DNA of 64,000 nt from Oasisia sp. SBJ-2009 (Eukaryota; Annelida; Polychaeta; Sabellida; Siboglinidae), in the NCBI GenBank assembly GCA_964017155.1, contig OZ024854.1, forward strand, positions 68,295,254-68,359,253, written 5' to 3'. Shown here piece by piece: positions 11,801-26,300 of this stretch. The translations under genes and the position numbers were made by a program. The notes beneath the pieces are model-generated. The model saw only the letters and a program-made list of their open reading frames with translations. It did no database searches and was not told the DNA's origin. Numbering within the stretch: the stretch's first letter is position 1; every line of letters starts with the position of its first letter.

Positions 11801-14800
11801 TAGTAAGGGTTGCTAAGTGCAGGTACTCAGTGAAGGGTGTTTTAGTAATGGTTGCTAAGTGCAGGTTCTCAGTGAAGGGTGTTTTAGTAATGGTTGCTAA
11901 GTGCTGGTACTCAGTGAAGGGTGTTTTAGTAAGGGTTGCTAAGTGCAGGTACTCAGTGAAGGGTGATTTAGTAAGGCTTGCTAAATGCAGGTACTCAGTG
12001 AAGCCTGAAGGGGGATGTAGTAAGGATTGCTAAGTGCTGGTACTCAGTGAAGGTGTTTTGGTAAGGGTTGCTAAGTGCAGGTACTCAGTGAAGGGTGTTT
12101 TAGTATGGGTTGCTAAGTGCAGGTACTCAGTGAAGGGTGTTTTGGTAGGGGTTAATAGGGTGTCTTAGTTGCCCTACACTGGTATTGCCTTCATGTACTC
12201 CAGTCACCATTGCCCTGTACTGGTAGTGTCTTCATGTATTCCAGTCACAATTGTCCTGTACTGGCAGTATATTTCATGTATTGCCCTGTACTGATAGTGC
12301 CTTCATGTATCCCAGTCACAATTGCCTTGTAGTGGTACTGTCTTCATGTATAGCAGTCACAATTGCCCTGTAGTGGTACTGTCTTCATGTATTCCAGTCA
12401 CAATTGTCCTGTGCTGGTAGTATATTTCATGTATTGCCCTGTACTGATAGTGCCTTCATGTATCCCAGTCACAATTGCTTTGTAGTGGTACTGTCTTCAT
12501 GTATCCTAGTCACAATTGCCCTGTAGTGGTACTGTCTTCATGTATCCCAGTCATAATTTCCTGTACTGGTACTGTATTGGTACTGTCTTCATGTATTCCA
12601 GTCACAATTGCCCTGTAGTGGTACTGTCTTCATGTATCCCAGTCACCATTGCTCTGTACTGGTACTGTCTTCATGTATCCCAGTCACCATTGCTCTGTAC
12701 TGGTACTGTCTTCATGTATCCCAGCCACCATTGTCCTGTACTGGTACTGTCTTCATGTATCCCAGTCACCATTGCTCTGTACTGGTACTGTCTTCATGTA
12801 TCCCAGCCACCATTGTCCTGTACTGGTACTGTCTTCATGTATCCCAGTCACCATTGCTCTGTACTGGTACTGTCTTCATGTATCCCAGCCACCATTGTCC
12901 TGTACTGGTACTGTCTTCATGTATCCCAGCCACCATTGCTCTGTACTGGTGCTGTCTTCCTGTAGGCGTACGCGAGTGTGGGGGCGGTGATCCAGGAGGA
13001 CATCTCTGAGGCGCCCCTCATCCTGGGGGTGAAGTCCGTCCCCATCGACCTGCTGCAGCCCTACAAGACCTACGCCTTCTTCTCCCACACCATCAAGGCC
13101 CAGGAGGCCAACATGGCCCTGCTGGACGCCCTGCTCGAGAAGGTCAGAGAGACAGGGACAAGTAGACGCTCCAGACGACTGTTGTGTTAATAGCTTAAAC
13201 ACGTCTAACAATGTAGATGTGTGTTTGTGACAGTACAGATCTCACATTTACCTGATCACCATTTAAATTTGTTTCTGTCCACCACATGAATTATATATAA
13301 AATAGTGTAGTTTTATTTGAAGTTTGATTTTATTTTTATTCACTGATTTATTTTAAAATGTTGTGGAATTAATTCTGCACAAATGTCACGATGTGCTGTG
13401 ACTTTATTTGTTGACATGTGCAATGCCAGTCTAAAACTTTAAGTGGCATCTTTTGAAACAAATGAAGTAATTTTGTGTAATTGATGTTAACAAATGCTAC
13501 TCCATAATAATTATCTGAGTATTGTAAGACAGTTTTGATTATAACACAGTTGATACTCTTGTACTATAATTAGATGCTGAGTCAATATTTGGGCATCATA
13601 CAAGAAATGTAAAAAGCAAGTTTAACATCAGTTTGTTTCTTTAATTGTAATGAGTTGCATGATTATTGCAGAATGGTTTGATTTAGCATTTATAAGCATG
13701 AGGTGGCTGTCTTATTCCAGAATGTTCGTCTCATCGACTATGAGAAAATGGTGGAGGAAAATGGACGAAGAATCGTTGCTTTTGGCAAGATGGCCGGTGT
13801 GGCGGGAATGATTAACATCCTACACGGACTTGGCATTCGACTGCTGGCCCTGGGGCATCACACACCCTTCATGGTATTGTCTGTCTCCATTCTGGGCATG
13901 GTATTGTCTGTCTCCATTCTGGGCATGGCATAGTCTGGATAGACGAATCATATTGTTCCATAGAGGGATAATTTTTTATATTTATTTTGATTGATAGACG
14001 ATTGTTTTAAGAATAATTTTTTATTTAATTGTAAAGTCAGATCTTCGGTGTAACATTTCTTGTTGTGCAGCATATACTCTAGTATTCAATGTGTCAATTC
14101 ATAATAAGTAGCTAGTGTTCAAGTGATAATAATAATGATTCAGAGTATTTGTCTGTGACATAATTCTGGCAATTGTAGCCATTCAGAGGCACATTACAGC
14201 ATTAGAAAATAATTGTTAAACATTAAAATAGACACATGCAATATACTAATCCAAATAAATAAATGATACTAATGATAATAAAACAAAAATAAATTCTACA
14301 AAATAATAGTATAATATAGTATGATTTATAACGAATCACAGTGAGTGTGAATGTGATCTGCTGGCAGCACATAGGCCCCGCCCACAACTACCGGAACACA
14401 GGCATGGCGTGTCAGGCCCTGAGAGATGCCGGCTATGAGATCTCACTCGGCATGATGCCCCAGTCCATTGGCCCTCTTACCTTTGTCTTCACTGGTTCTG
14501 GCAACGTTTCTCAGGTACATGTCAACTTGGAACTATTCACATTGTTCATGAACTTTCCATTTTGTGAATGGTTCATGACTGGTCAGTTTGTTCATGGATA
14601 GATCTTTATTTACATTGATCAGGTGGTCCTTGAACAGTTTAAGTTGATTCATGATCAGCTCTGTTGATTCAAGAAGTTCTCAGTTTGTTCTTACACATTT
14701 CACCTAGTTTGCGCACATTTTATTAGTTTCATCAGCAGTCCACTTCATACTGTTTATTCTGTTAATTTCAGTCATGTAGTGTGAAATATTGTTTACTTGT

Positions 14801-17264
14801 CTCTTATAAAAAGGATGTATTTAACCTACCTGAAATGGAGTTTTCCCACACACCTGCTGTGTTGTGTTTGCAGGGAGCCCAGGAGATGTTGCAGAACCTT
14901 CCGTATGAACTTGTCAGTCCTGAACACCTCGAGAAAGTTGCACAACATGGCGGTAGGTGGCAGCACTTGAGTGTCGTCTGCCGTTTGATTGATGCAATCA
15001 CAGATGAGGACATAATGTAAACATCGCTGTTTTTCATTTTAAGGGGCAACATTGTGAAGTCTACTGAATGGCTTAGGGTGTGTTGTGGCTATTGTTAGCA
15101 AACACAACTCTATGACAGCTAATTGCATTGTAGTTTTAGCTCTTCTGAAGCAGTTCTTATAATGTCTGCTGTCTCCCACTTTATACTGTCCTTCCTGACC
15201 CCGCCGCTCTATCTTTCTGACCCCGCCTCTCTCTCTCTCCCTGACCCCGCCTCTCTCTCTCTCTCCCTGACTCTGCCTCTGTCTCCATGACCCCGCCTCT
15301 CTCTCTCTCCCTGACCCCACCTCTCTCTCTCTCCCTGACCCCGCCTCTCTCTCTCTCCCTGACCCCGCCTCTCTCTCTCCCTGACCCCACCTCTCTCTCT
15401 CTCTCCCTGACTCTGCCTCTGTCTCCCTGACCCCGCCTCTCTCTCTCTCCCTGACCCCACCTCTCTCTCTCTCTCCCTGACCCCACCTCTCTCTCTCTCT
15501 CCCTGACTCTGCCTCTGTCTCCCTGACCCCGCCTCTCTCTCTCTCCCTGACCCCACCTCTCTCTCTCTCCATGACTCTGCCTCTGTCTCCCTGACCCCGC
15601 CTCTCTCTCTCTCCCTGACCCCGCCTCTCTCTCTCCCTGACCCCACCTCTCTCTCTCTCCCTGACCCCACCTCTCTCTCTCTCTCCCTGACCCCACCTCT
15701 CTCTCTCTCTCCCTGACTCTGCCTCTGTCTCCCTGACCCCGCCTCTCTCTCTCTCTCCCTGACCCCGCCTCTCTCTCTCCCTGACCCCACCTCTCTCTCT
15801 CTCTCCCTGACTCTGCCTCTGTCTCCCTGACCCCACCTCTCTCTCTCTCTCCCTGACTCTGCCTCTGTCTCCCTGACCCCACCTCTCTCTCTCTCCCTGA
15901 CCCCGCCTCTCTCTCTCCCTGACCCCGCCTCTCTCTCTCCCTGACCCCACCTCTCTCTCTCTCTCCCTGACCCCACCTCTCTCTCTCTCTCCCTGACCCC
16001 ACCTCTCTCTCTCCCTGACCCCACCTCTCTCTCTCCCTGACCCCACCTCTTTCTCTCCCTGACCCCGCCTCTCTCTCTCCCTGACCCCGCCTCTCTCTCT
16101 CCCTGACCCCACCTCTCTCTCTCCCTGACCCCACCTCTCTCTCTCCCTGACCCCGCCTCTCTCTCTCCCTGACCCCACCTCTCTCTCTCTCTCCCTGACC
16201 CCACCTCTCTCTCTCCCTGACCCCGCCTCTCTCTCTCCCTGACCCCGCCTCTCTCTCTCCCTGACCCCACCTCTCTCTCTCTCTCTCCCTGACCCCGCCT
16301 CTCTCTCTCTCTCTCTCTCCCTGACCCCGCCTCTCTCTCTCTCTCCCTGACCCCACCTCTCTCTCTCTCTCTCTCTCCCTGACCCCGCCTCTCTCTCTCT
16401 CTCTCTCCCTGACCCCGCCTCTCTCTCTCTCTCTCTCTCCCTGACCCCGCCTCTCTCTCTCTCTCCCTGACCCGCCCTGTGTTGCAGCCACCAACAAGGT
16501 GTACGCGTGTGTGGTGGACATGAAGGACCATCTGGTGCGCAAGTCAGACGGTGGATTTGACCCAAACGAGTACTTCGAGTTTCCAGACCGATACGCCTCT
16601 ACCTTCAGTGTCAAGGTAAATGCCACTTAAATCATCTATCAAGCTCATATTGATATAATTTGATCCACTGTCACAAATTTAATCACATTTTATCAGTGAT
16701 CATTTCAGGTGAATAATTTCTTTTACCAAGTAATTTATTTAATTATTTTACACCATTGTAATTTTTTCTTTTATGAATGAAGGCAGACACTACACCAAAC
16801 ACATCCAACTCCAGCTTTATTCTTTCTAAATTTGTATTTAATTCCCATTCAACTTCCACTTGTTTCCAATACAACTCCACAATGATTGCAATTCAATTGC
16901 GATTTGATGCCAAGTTGTGTTCAGTCTCTTTAAATATTTTATAAATATATTTGAATATGGCATGACCCTGCTCCTCATCTTGTCCGTGCAGTATGCCCCC
17001 TACACATCTGTCCTCATCAACGGCATCTACTGGGCACCGGGGGCCCCTCGCTTCATCACCATCCCTGACGCCAAGACGTTGCTACGGCCACAGTCGTCGC
17101 CATGGGTACCAACCAGCCCTGGCTGTCCAAACCTGCCCCACCGACTATTGGCTATATGTGACATTTCTGCCGATCCGTGTGGATCAATCGAGATCATGCA
17201 GGAGTGCACGACAATCGACCAGCCTTTTGTGGTTTACGATGCAGAACAGAACGCCAGCTACGAC

Positions 17265-17313
<49 letters not shown>

Positions 17314-20300
17314 AAAAAATATTTCAACATCTACAGGCTAGATTAGTCTTATGAACAGTATACATGTATTGGGTAATCTCATACATTGTGAATGTTTGAA
17401 ATTATAAAAAATAAAACAGTTTCTGCACCTTATACATGACTACTTGAGGGATAAGTTAATTATCATCAGACATATTTTTGAGATATATGTTTGGATAGAT
17501 GAAAATGATGAACTTTCTCTCAGCTAAATTATGTCTGGCTATTTATTTGTTGTTGCTTTTAGAGGTGATATTGCTATATTAGGTAAAACAATTATACAAA
17601 GGTGGACAATATTTCAGTTTCCGTAGCGACGGCGTGCTGGTGTGTTCGGTGGACAACATGCCGGCCCAACTCCCTCTGGACGCAACCGACTTCTTCGGCC
17701 ATCTCCTTCAGCCACACATCAACGACATGGTGAGTCATGTGACAGTCATGTGACAGTGCCAGTCATGCATGTTTGGAAAATTTGGAAGTCAAAATTATAT
17801 AGCAACATTGAATGGGATTTAGGAACAATATCATGTTTCTTTGGTAGAGGGTGGGTAAGGTGTAGATTTTTCTCACAGACATGTTGCATGGTAATAAGTG
17901 TTTCTTTTCTTTCTCTGCTTTTTCTATGATGTATATTGCATTGAAAATATTTATTTTGCTTTCATATTTAATCACCCAGTGGGTCTTTCGAATGTTGTAT
18001 TCACTTGAGTGTTAGCTGCACATATCTTCACTTGCAATTTCTTTATGTTTCAGCTCAAATCTGATGCAACGGAGCCATTTGACAAGTTTGACACATCTAA
18101 AATAGTGAAAAATGTATGTGTCCTTTCATTACTGTTCTCAGTCAAACATGGAGTAAATTAAGTGGTATATGTGACATTATGTCCTCATGAAGACACAAAG
18201 GTGTAAAGTTCATGTATTTTAGTATCAGCCTGTAATGACTGTAATGACTGTAATTACTGTAAGTGATACCAGGAGTAGAACTTGAGTCTGGGTAAGGAGA
18301 ACATCAATGTTCAGTTTAGTAGCTTCCACTTGGAGGTGTGGGGATTATGTTCACTCTACATTGTCTTTATATGTCCATACAGAGTGATGTGACTGCATGA
18401 ACATCATTAGTGCAGTGACTGCAGTTGGCAGTGTTATCAGAAAGGACACATCTGTAATTTTATACATCACCTGTTGAAAAGACAAAGTCACACCATAAAA
18501 GAGCCTAATTGTTTACAAGTCATGGCAAGATCTTCTACCAGATTTGTGGCTATAGCTGCTCTGTATTTTACTGATGGCATGAATGTACAACCTCCACATA
18601 AATTATGACATAATCATCAGTATATTGATGTTGGCAGGGAATATTTTTGGCAAACATTGGCAAAATAGAAAGAAGATGTAGTTTCATGTTGAAACTATTT
18701 CATGTTCCCCAGGCTGTGATCACCTCAAATGGCGAACTCACGCCCAACTTCAAGTACATTGCTGAGTTGAGACGGAAAAAGCGAGAGTCTCGAGCGGTCA
18801 GAACAGCCGCCCAAGAGGCCGAGAAGAAAGTCCTCGTTCTCGGAGCCGGGTTTGTGTCTGCACCTGTTGTCGATTATTTGACACGTGACAACAAGATTGC
18901 TGTCACTGTCGGTAGGTTGATTTCATTTGCCAGATCCAAATCCAAAAAGATATATTGAGACAATGTTGAGATTAGAGAGTTGGTGTCTTAAAGTCATACA
19001 GACATTACTGGTATAAGTAGATCTTAAATATCAATGAAGGAATCTGCAATTGATGTATGGGTTAGTTGAATTTCTGGCTTAAAGGAGAAAGAAGGAGCGT
19101 TTTGGCGTCTTAAAAAATTATGTAAATGTCTTTAAATTGTTAATTTTTAAATATATAGAAATACAATGAATTGTTCTGGGGATATTTTTGTTCTGCTGAG
19201 CTTAGTATATTGTATGTTGTATTCTACAACAATGTAGACTGATTTAATAATTTTATTTAATAGAAACTAATATTTGTGTGACATGGAGACTAAATGAACA
19301 AATATTGAGTGTTGCGTGTGGTGTAGCAGACATCTAATGGAAAATAAACTGAAATCTAAATAAGGCTTTGTAACAAATGCAGTTTCTCGTGTCACACTTT
19401 TCTTCATAAATTGAAACTACCGGGGAGGTATATAATATATAGTATAATTATACATATTATGTTCTGCAGCTGCACAGGTGAAGACTGAGATTGACAAATT
19501 GGCAACGAGTTTCCCTAATACGACTCCCGTTCTACTTGACATTGGTCGCAATATTGAGGAGCTGGAGAAACTTGTCAAAGGTCACGACCTTGTCATAAGG
19601 TCAGTCCATATAAGGCAGCTGCCTCAGTTCATTAGTCTCGTACTTAATTTTCACATTTTGAACTCAGCTGAACTATTTTGACATCAACTTCAGCATGTTT
19701 TAATGTCATATCACATAGATTCTCATGGTCATTATTCTGATTAAATTCAGTGAAATATCGAATGTTCAAGAACTAGCCAAGATGATTTTTGTGATTTGTC
19801 TTAGAATTTCATTGTCTGGTCAACAAACTTAATTCATTAAATTGACTTTCCAGTTATATGTGGATCAGGTCTATAATGTTGTACAATTGTTTGGTTTAGT
19901 CGTTAACACTGGGAGGATTGATCATTGCTGAAAGGTTTTGCGATGACACAATTTAGAAGGATTTAAAATATTTTCCCCTGGACTGTTCCAGCCTGCTGCC
20001 GTACTCCCTCCACCCGGAGGTAGCGAGACTCTGCATCAAACACAAGTGTGACATGGTGACAGCGAGTTACCGCTCACCCGCCATGTACGAGCTGCACGAC
20101 GCGTACGTAACACAGACTGGCGACTACATCCGTAACTTGGCATCTGAAGGCTAAAGTCAGATGATGTTCCATTTAATTGTGCTTCTCTGGGCCCAAAATA
20201 TTAACATCACAGTTCAGTGACATGTCATTTTGTGTCACTCTCTGATTTGTGTCGTGTTTTTGGTGCCGCTGATGGCTAGCATGCATGTTTTGTGTAATTG

Positions 20301-23300
20301 ATTGTCGACAGGTGTGTCATTATGACAATGTCGATTTACTCACATATTTGAAATAAGTTACCAAATGTTGATATGTTGTGTCAAATCGTGTATTTTTCAT
20401 GATACTTTGGTGTCACTAAATGATGACACGTGAGACGTGGTGGTGCCTGTCACAGGGCGGTGTCGGCTGGCATCACCATCATGAATGAGGTGGGAGTGGA
20501 CCCTGGCATTGACCACATGCTGGCCATGGAGTGCTTCGATGACGTGAAGGAGCACGGCGGCAAGGTGACACTTTGACGTCATCTGTTGTCTCATCTGTCA
20601 TCTAATCTCTCATTTCATCTGTCATCTCATCTGACATCCCATCTGTCATCTCATCTCTCATTTCATCTGTCATCTCATCTGTCATCCCATCTGTCATCTC
20701 ATCTCTCATTTCATCTGTCAATTCATCTGTCAACTCATCTGTCAACTCATCTCTCATTTCATCTATCAATTCATCTGTCATCTCATATCTCATTTCATCT
20801 GTCATCTCATCTGTCATCCCATCTGTCATCTCATCTCTCATTTCATCTGTCAATTCATCTGTCAACTCATCTGTCAACTCATCTCTCATTTCATCTATCA
20901 ATTCATCTGTCATCTCATCTCTCATTTCATCTGTCATCTCATCTGTTATCCCATATGTCCTATCATCTGTCATCTCATCTCTCATTTCATCTGTCATTTC
21001 ATCTGTCATATCATCTGTCGTCCCATCTGTCATCTCATCTGTCATCTCATCTGTCATCTCATCCACCATCACATCTGTCATGTTATCTGTCATCTCATCT
21101 GTCATCTCATCTGTCGTCCCATCTGTCGTTCCATCTGTCATCTCATCTGTCATCTCATCTGTCATCTCATCTCTCATTTCATCTGTCATTTCATCTGTCA
21201 TATCATCTGTCGTCCCATCTGTCATCTCATCTGTCATCTCATCTGTCATCTCATCTCTCATTTCATCTGTCATCTCATCCACCATCACATCTGTCATCTC
21301 ATCTGTCATCTCATCTGTCATCTCATCCACCATCACATCTGTCATGTTATCTGTCATCTCATCTGTCATCTCATCTGTCGTCCCATCTGTCGTTCCATCT
21401 GTCATCTCATCTGTCATCTCATCTGTCGTCCCATCTGTCGTTCCATCTGTCATTTCATCTGTCATATCATCTGTCGTCCCATCTGTCATCTCATCTGTCA
21501 TCTCATCTGTCATCTCATCCACCATCACATCTGTCATGTTATCTGTCATCTCATCTGTCATCTCATCTGTCGTCCCATCTGTCGTTCCATCTGTCATCTC
21601 ATCTGTCATCTCATCTGTCGTCCCATCTGTCGTTCCATCTGTCATTTCATCTGTCATATCATCTGTCGTTCCATCTGTCATCTCATCTGTCATCTCATCT
21701 GTCGTCCCATCTGTCGTTCCATCTGTCATCTCATCTGTCATATCATCTGTCGTCCCATCTGTCATCTCATCTGTCATCTCATCTGTCATCTCATCCACCA
21801 TCACATCTGTCATGTTATCTGTCATCTCATCTGTCATCTCATCTGTCATCTCATCTGTCATCTCATCTCTCATTTCATCTGTCATTTCATCTGTCATATC
21901 ATCTGTCGTCCCATCTGTCATCTCATCTGTCATCTCATCTGTCATCTCATCTCTCATTTCATCTGTCATCTCATCCACCATCACATCTGTCATCTCATCT
22001 GTCATCTCATCTGTCATCTCATCCACCATCACATCTGTCATGTCATCTGTCATCACATCTGTCATGTCATCTGTCATCTCAGTGTTGTCTCTAATTGTCA
22101 TAAATGGCAGGTATTTGTCTAGTTTTGTTGTGAGACATCTTTCACCCTCCAGCTCCTGTACGTGTGATATGTGACACTGAACAGATAGCTAAAATGTCTT
22201 CTGTGTTTTCTATGCAGATTTCTTCCTTTGTGTCGTGGTGTGGGGGTCTACCTGCCCCCGAGTACTCCGCCAATCCCCTCAGATACAAATTCAGGTGAGA
22301 TTGATCTTTTTAGTTGAATCTAAAATCAAATAATTTACATTTGATTCTTGAAATGTACACCATTTTATGCATTGTATATTCTAATGACTTCATTTATCAT
22401 TATTAATTTTTTTAATGTGTCATGTTTGGGGGGTTTATTCTCAGGCTGGCTGAAATTATAATAATCATGAACCAAGATGGCCGCCACTCAGCAATGAGAC
22501 AAATGTTGATGGCAAGTGGCAGAGTAAAACGGCTCTAATTATATTACTGAGACACTACACACACAACATCAAACCACATGATGGCCAATTGATGAGAATC
22601 AAAACAAAATAAATTTTCCATAAAATAATTCTTTTATGTTGCACTTGAGCAAGTAACAATTCTCTGGTTGAGAATATTTTTGTTATTGAGATGTGTATGT
22701 ATCAGTGTGAGTGAGAGGTCAGACGCGGGGCGGGGTACAGTGAGGGTCTCTGTGGTTGCAGTTGGAGCCCCAGGGGTGTTCTACTCACCCTCCTCAACAG
22801 TGCCAAGTACCTGCAGGACCACAAGGTAGGTACTCTCTAGTATTTCTTGGTGCTTGCATTTCTAGGGTACTCTCTAGTAGTTCTTGGTGCTTGCATTTCT
22901 AGGGTACTCTCTAGTACTTCTTGGTGCTTGCATTTCTATGGTACTCTCTAGTACTTCTTAGTGCTTGTATTTCTAGGGTACTCACTGGTACTTCTTGGTA
23001 CTTGCATTTCTAGGGTACTCTCTGGTACTTCTTGGTACTTGTATTTCTAGGGTACTCTCTGTTACTTTTTGGTGCTTGCATTTCTAGGGTACTCTCTGGT
23101 ACTTCTTAGTGCTTGCATTTCTAGGGTACTCACTGGTACTTCTTGGTACTTGCATTTCTAGGGTACTCTCTGGTACTTCTTAGTGCTTGCATTTCTAGGG
23201 TACTCACTAGTACTTCTTGGTGCTTGCATTTCTAGGGTACTCACTGGTACTTCTTGGTGCTTGCATTTCTAGGGTACTCTCTGGTAGTTCTTGGTGCTTG

Positions 23301-26300
23301 CATTTCTAGGGTACTCACTGGTACTTCTTGGTACTTGCATTTCTAGGGTACTCTCTGGTACTTCTTGGTGCTTGCATTTCTAGGGTACTCAATGGTACTC
23401 TCTGTTTTCATATTCTTGACCGTCTATGGACAATGTGTCTTGGGTTTAGTCAACAGAGATTCATATGAACACAAATCAGCTTTATAATGAACAATTCAGT
23501 CAGCCTCATATTTGAATAGTTTTGAATGCCATAAGGCATGTCTTTTGGACACTGGTGCAAGATTGTTTCTTGCAAGGCAAAACAGGTACGAGAATTATTT
23601 ATGGAGCTAGTGTTTTGAGTGATGACATTTTGCGTGATATTCACCCACTTCCCCTCCCTCCCACCAGGTGGTCGAGGTGCCGGGCAATGGGGGCCTACTT
23701 GAGTCGACGCGGGAACTGGACTTCCTGCCCGGGTTCCACCTAGAGGGCTACCCCAACCGCGACTCCACCGTGTATGCCGACATGTACGGCATCGAGACGG
23801 CACATACCATCCTGCGCGGTACCATCCGGTACCATGGCTTCAAGCAGGCGGCCACAGGGCTGCTGATGATGGGGCTCATTGACCTCTCACCCCACCCCCT
23901 GCTCCACCCAGGGGGGCCAGACATCACATGGGTAAGGGGCGTGGAATGTTTCAAACAAAGTTGAACAAATTAAAAACAGTAAGGTGATCTGTGATTCATA
24001 ATAAAATGCGGTTGTATTTATTAAAGTTGATGTGTTGTAGCGAGAGTTGATGTGTTGTAGCGGGAGTTGATGTGTTGTAGCGGGAGTTGATGTGTTGTAG
24101 CGGGACTTGATGTGTTGTAGCGGGAGTTGATGTGTTGTAGCGGGAATTGATGTGTTGTAGCGAGAGTTGATGTGTTGTAGCGAGAGTTGATGTGTTGTAG
24201 CGAGAGTTGATGTGTTGTAGCGGGAGTTGATGTGTTGTAGCGGGAGTTGATGTGTTGTAGCGGGAGTTGATGTGTTGTAGCGGGAGTTGATGTGTTGTAG
24301 CGGGAATTGATGTGTTGTAGCGAGAGTTGATGTGTTGTAGCGGGAGTTGATGTGTTGTAGCGGGAGTTGATGTGTTGTAGCGAGAGTTGATGTGTTGTAG
24401 CGAGAGTTGATGTGTTGTAGCGGGAGTTGATGTGTTGTAGCGGGAGTTGATGTGTTGTAGCGGGAATTGATGTGTTGTAGCGAGAGTTGATGTGTTGTAG
24501 CGGGAGTTGATGTGTTGTAGCGGGAGTTGATGTGTTGTAGCGGGAGTTGATGTGTTGTAGCGGGAGTTGATGTGTGAGTTGCTGGGACAGAAGAAGGACA
24601 TTTGGCTTCACTCCCTCAAAGACCTCATCTATGAGAGAGTCGGCAGAGATGATGTCCGTCTACAGTGTATCATGGAGTAAGTGTGTCATAGAATTAATGT
24701 ATCATGGAGTAAATGTGTCATAGAATAAATGTATCATGGAGTTAAAGAAACATTTTTAATAATAATTCTATGATAGAGTAAACATTATGGGATATGGAGA
24801 TGTAAGTGTATCAGTAATGTCATAAATGTTTGCCACAATAATTGTGACATGTACCAAGTGTATCACATTAACTGTGTAATGAAGACAGAGTCTGCTTTAA
24901 ATGTCTGTGTAATATTATTCAAGTAGTGATCTCATGGACTGTAGATATTTCTGTTGCCTGCAGATAACTTGACAGGGTGTATAAGTTTGTGTGTTGTTTG
25001 TAGCCTGGGTCTGCTGAGTGAGACCCTGATAGACAAGAAGGGGTCACTACTGGACTCTCTCTCAGTCCACCTGGCACAGAAACTCGCCTATGGTCAGTTT
25101 AAAACGAATTTTATTTCTACTGTACATGCGAGTTAATTACTTTTAACCATTATTAATGTGATTGTGTGATCATAATCATGATTGATTGTGCTGGTGTTCA
25201 TTTATGTAATGCAGTATTATTTATGGTAAAATCATTCTGACTTGTGAAATAATTGTTTGATCAATTGAATCAATATGTATTGTGGCAAATTAAAGGTATC
25301 AAGTACTAAACTAAAAATGTATTTTATTCATGTCACATTTTGTTCTGGTAATACATTGTATAGCATTAATCGTCAGTTATAACCAAAAATTGAACGACTC
25401 TATATCAGGATATCAGCATTAAAAGTTATATTTTGTATTACTCTGAACATATAAAACTGTTGAAATTGTATAGTTGACCTTGACCTTATTCAACCAGCTT
25501 CCGGTGAACGCGACATGATCATCATGAGACATGACGTGGGCATTGATTGGCCGAATCAGAGCAGTGAGACTCGACACATTGACCTGATTGTGTATGGCGA
25601 CCCAGACAAGTACTCCGCCATGACGGCCACCGTGGGCTTCCCCACAGGCATCGCTGCCAAGATGATTCTGGAGAGTAAGTCTTTCTTGTGATATTTTCTC
25701 ATCCCAGAGGTTTGTCTTATATTTTCTCAAACAAAACAATTTTTTTTACATTTTCATTTAACCATTTCAGGCTGCTTTTCTACAAAATGTTGCTTAAGAA
25801 ATTATCTACTTTATGCGGATTTTGCAGTAAGTGATTGTGTATAAGGAAATGTTTAATAGCACATCAAGAAATAGATTCATAAAATGTATATTTTTGAATG
25901 AATGAGCTATATAGCACACCATAATATATATATATATATATATATATTAAGTCATCATAGAAAGGAACAACACATGAATCAGAACTACACAAATGGAAGT
26001 TCCAAATAAAAAGGTCCCACGTTGTTCTTAAATCTTTATAAGATATAAAAAAATCTGTTTGTTTTATATAAAAACGATTTAGTGAGATTGTTCCATGAAC
26101 CATGTTGTCAAGCACTGAGAATGGTAAATCTTCTTTTTCGTTGTTGTTCGTTTTATAATAACTCTGATGTTCGTTGCTGTCAGCCACACGTCCTTCACAA
26201 GGACATATGCCTGGTTCCTCAAAATGTCATTTTGCATAAATATTGTGCATAAGTTGACAGTGTCGATTCCTCGGCGCACTTTTATCACCTGGTCTTGTCT

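Noticed and set aside
15039..16626. Reverse-strand frames of 440-508 codons rich in RE and GQG repeats
   Set aside because: They are translations of the CT-rich minisatellite in AASS intron 5; three overlapping frames all stay open, which is a property of the repeat and not of a gene.
20586..22174. Long HLSS and MTDE repeat frames on both strands
   Set aside because: By-products of the 10-bp TCATCTGTCA array within an AASS intron; no start context, domain or splice support.
23996..24611. Reverse-strand [14 protein letters not shown] repeat frames
   Set aside because: By-products of the 20-bp acceptor minisatellite; period 20 makes all three frames equivalent.
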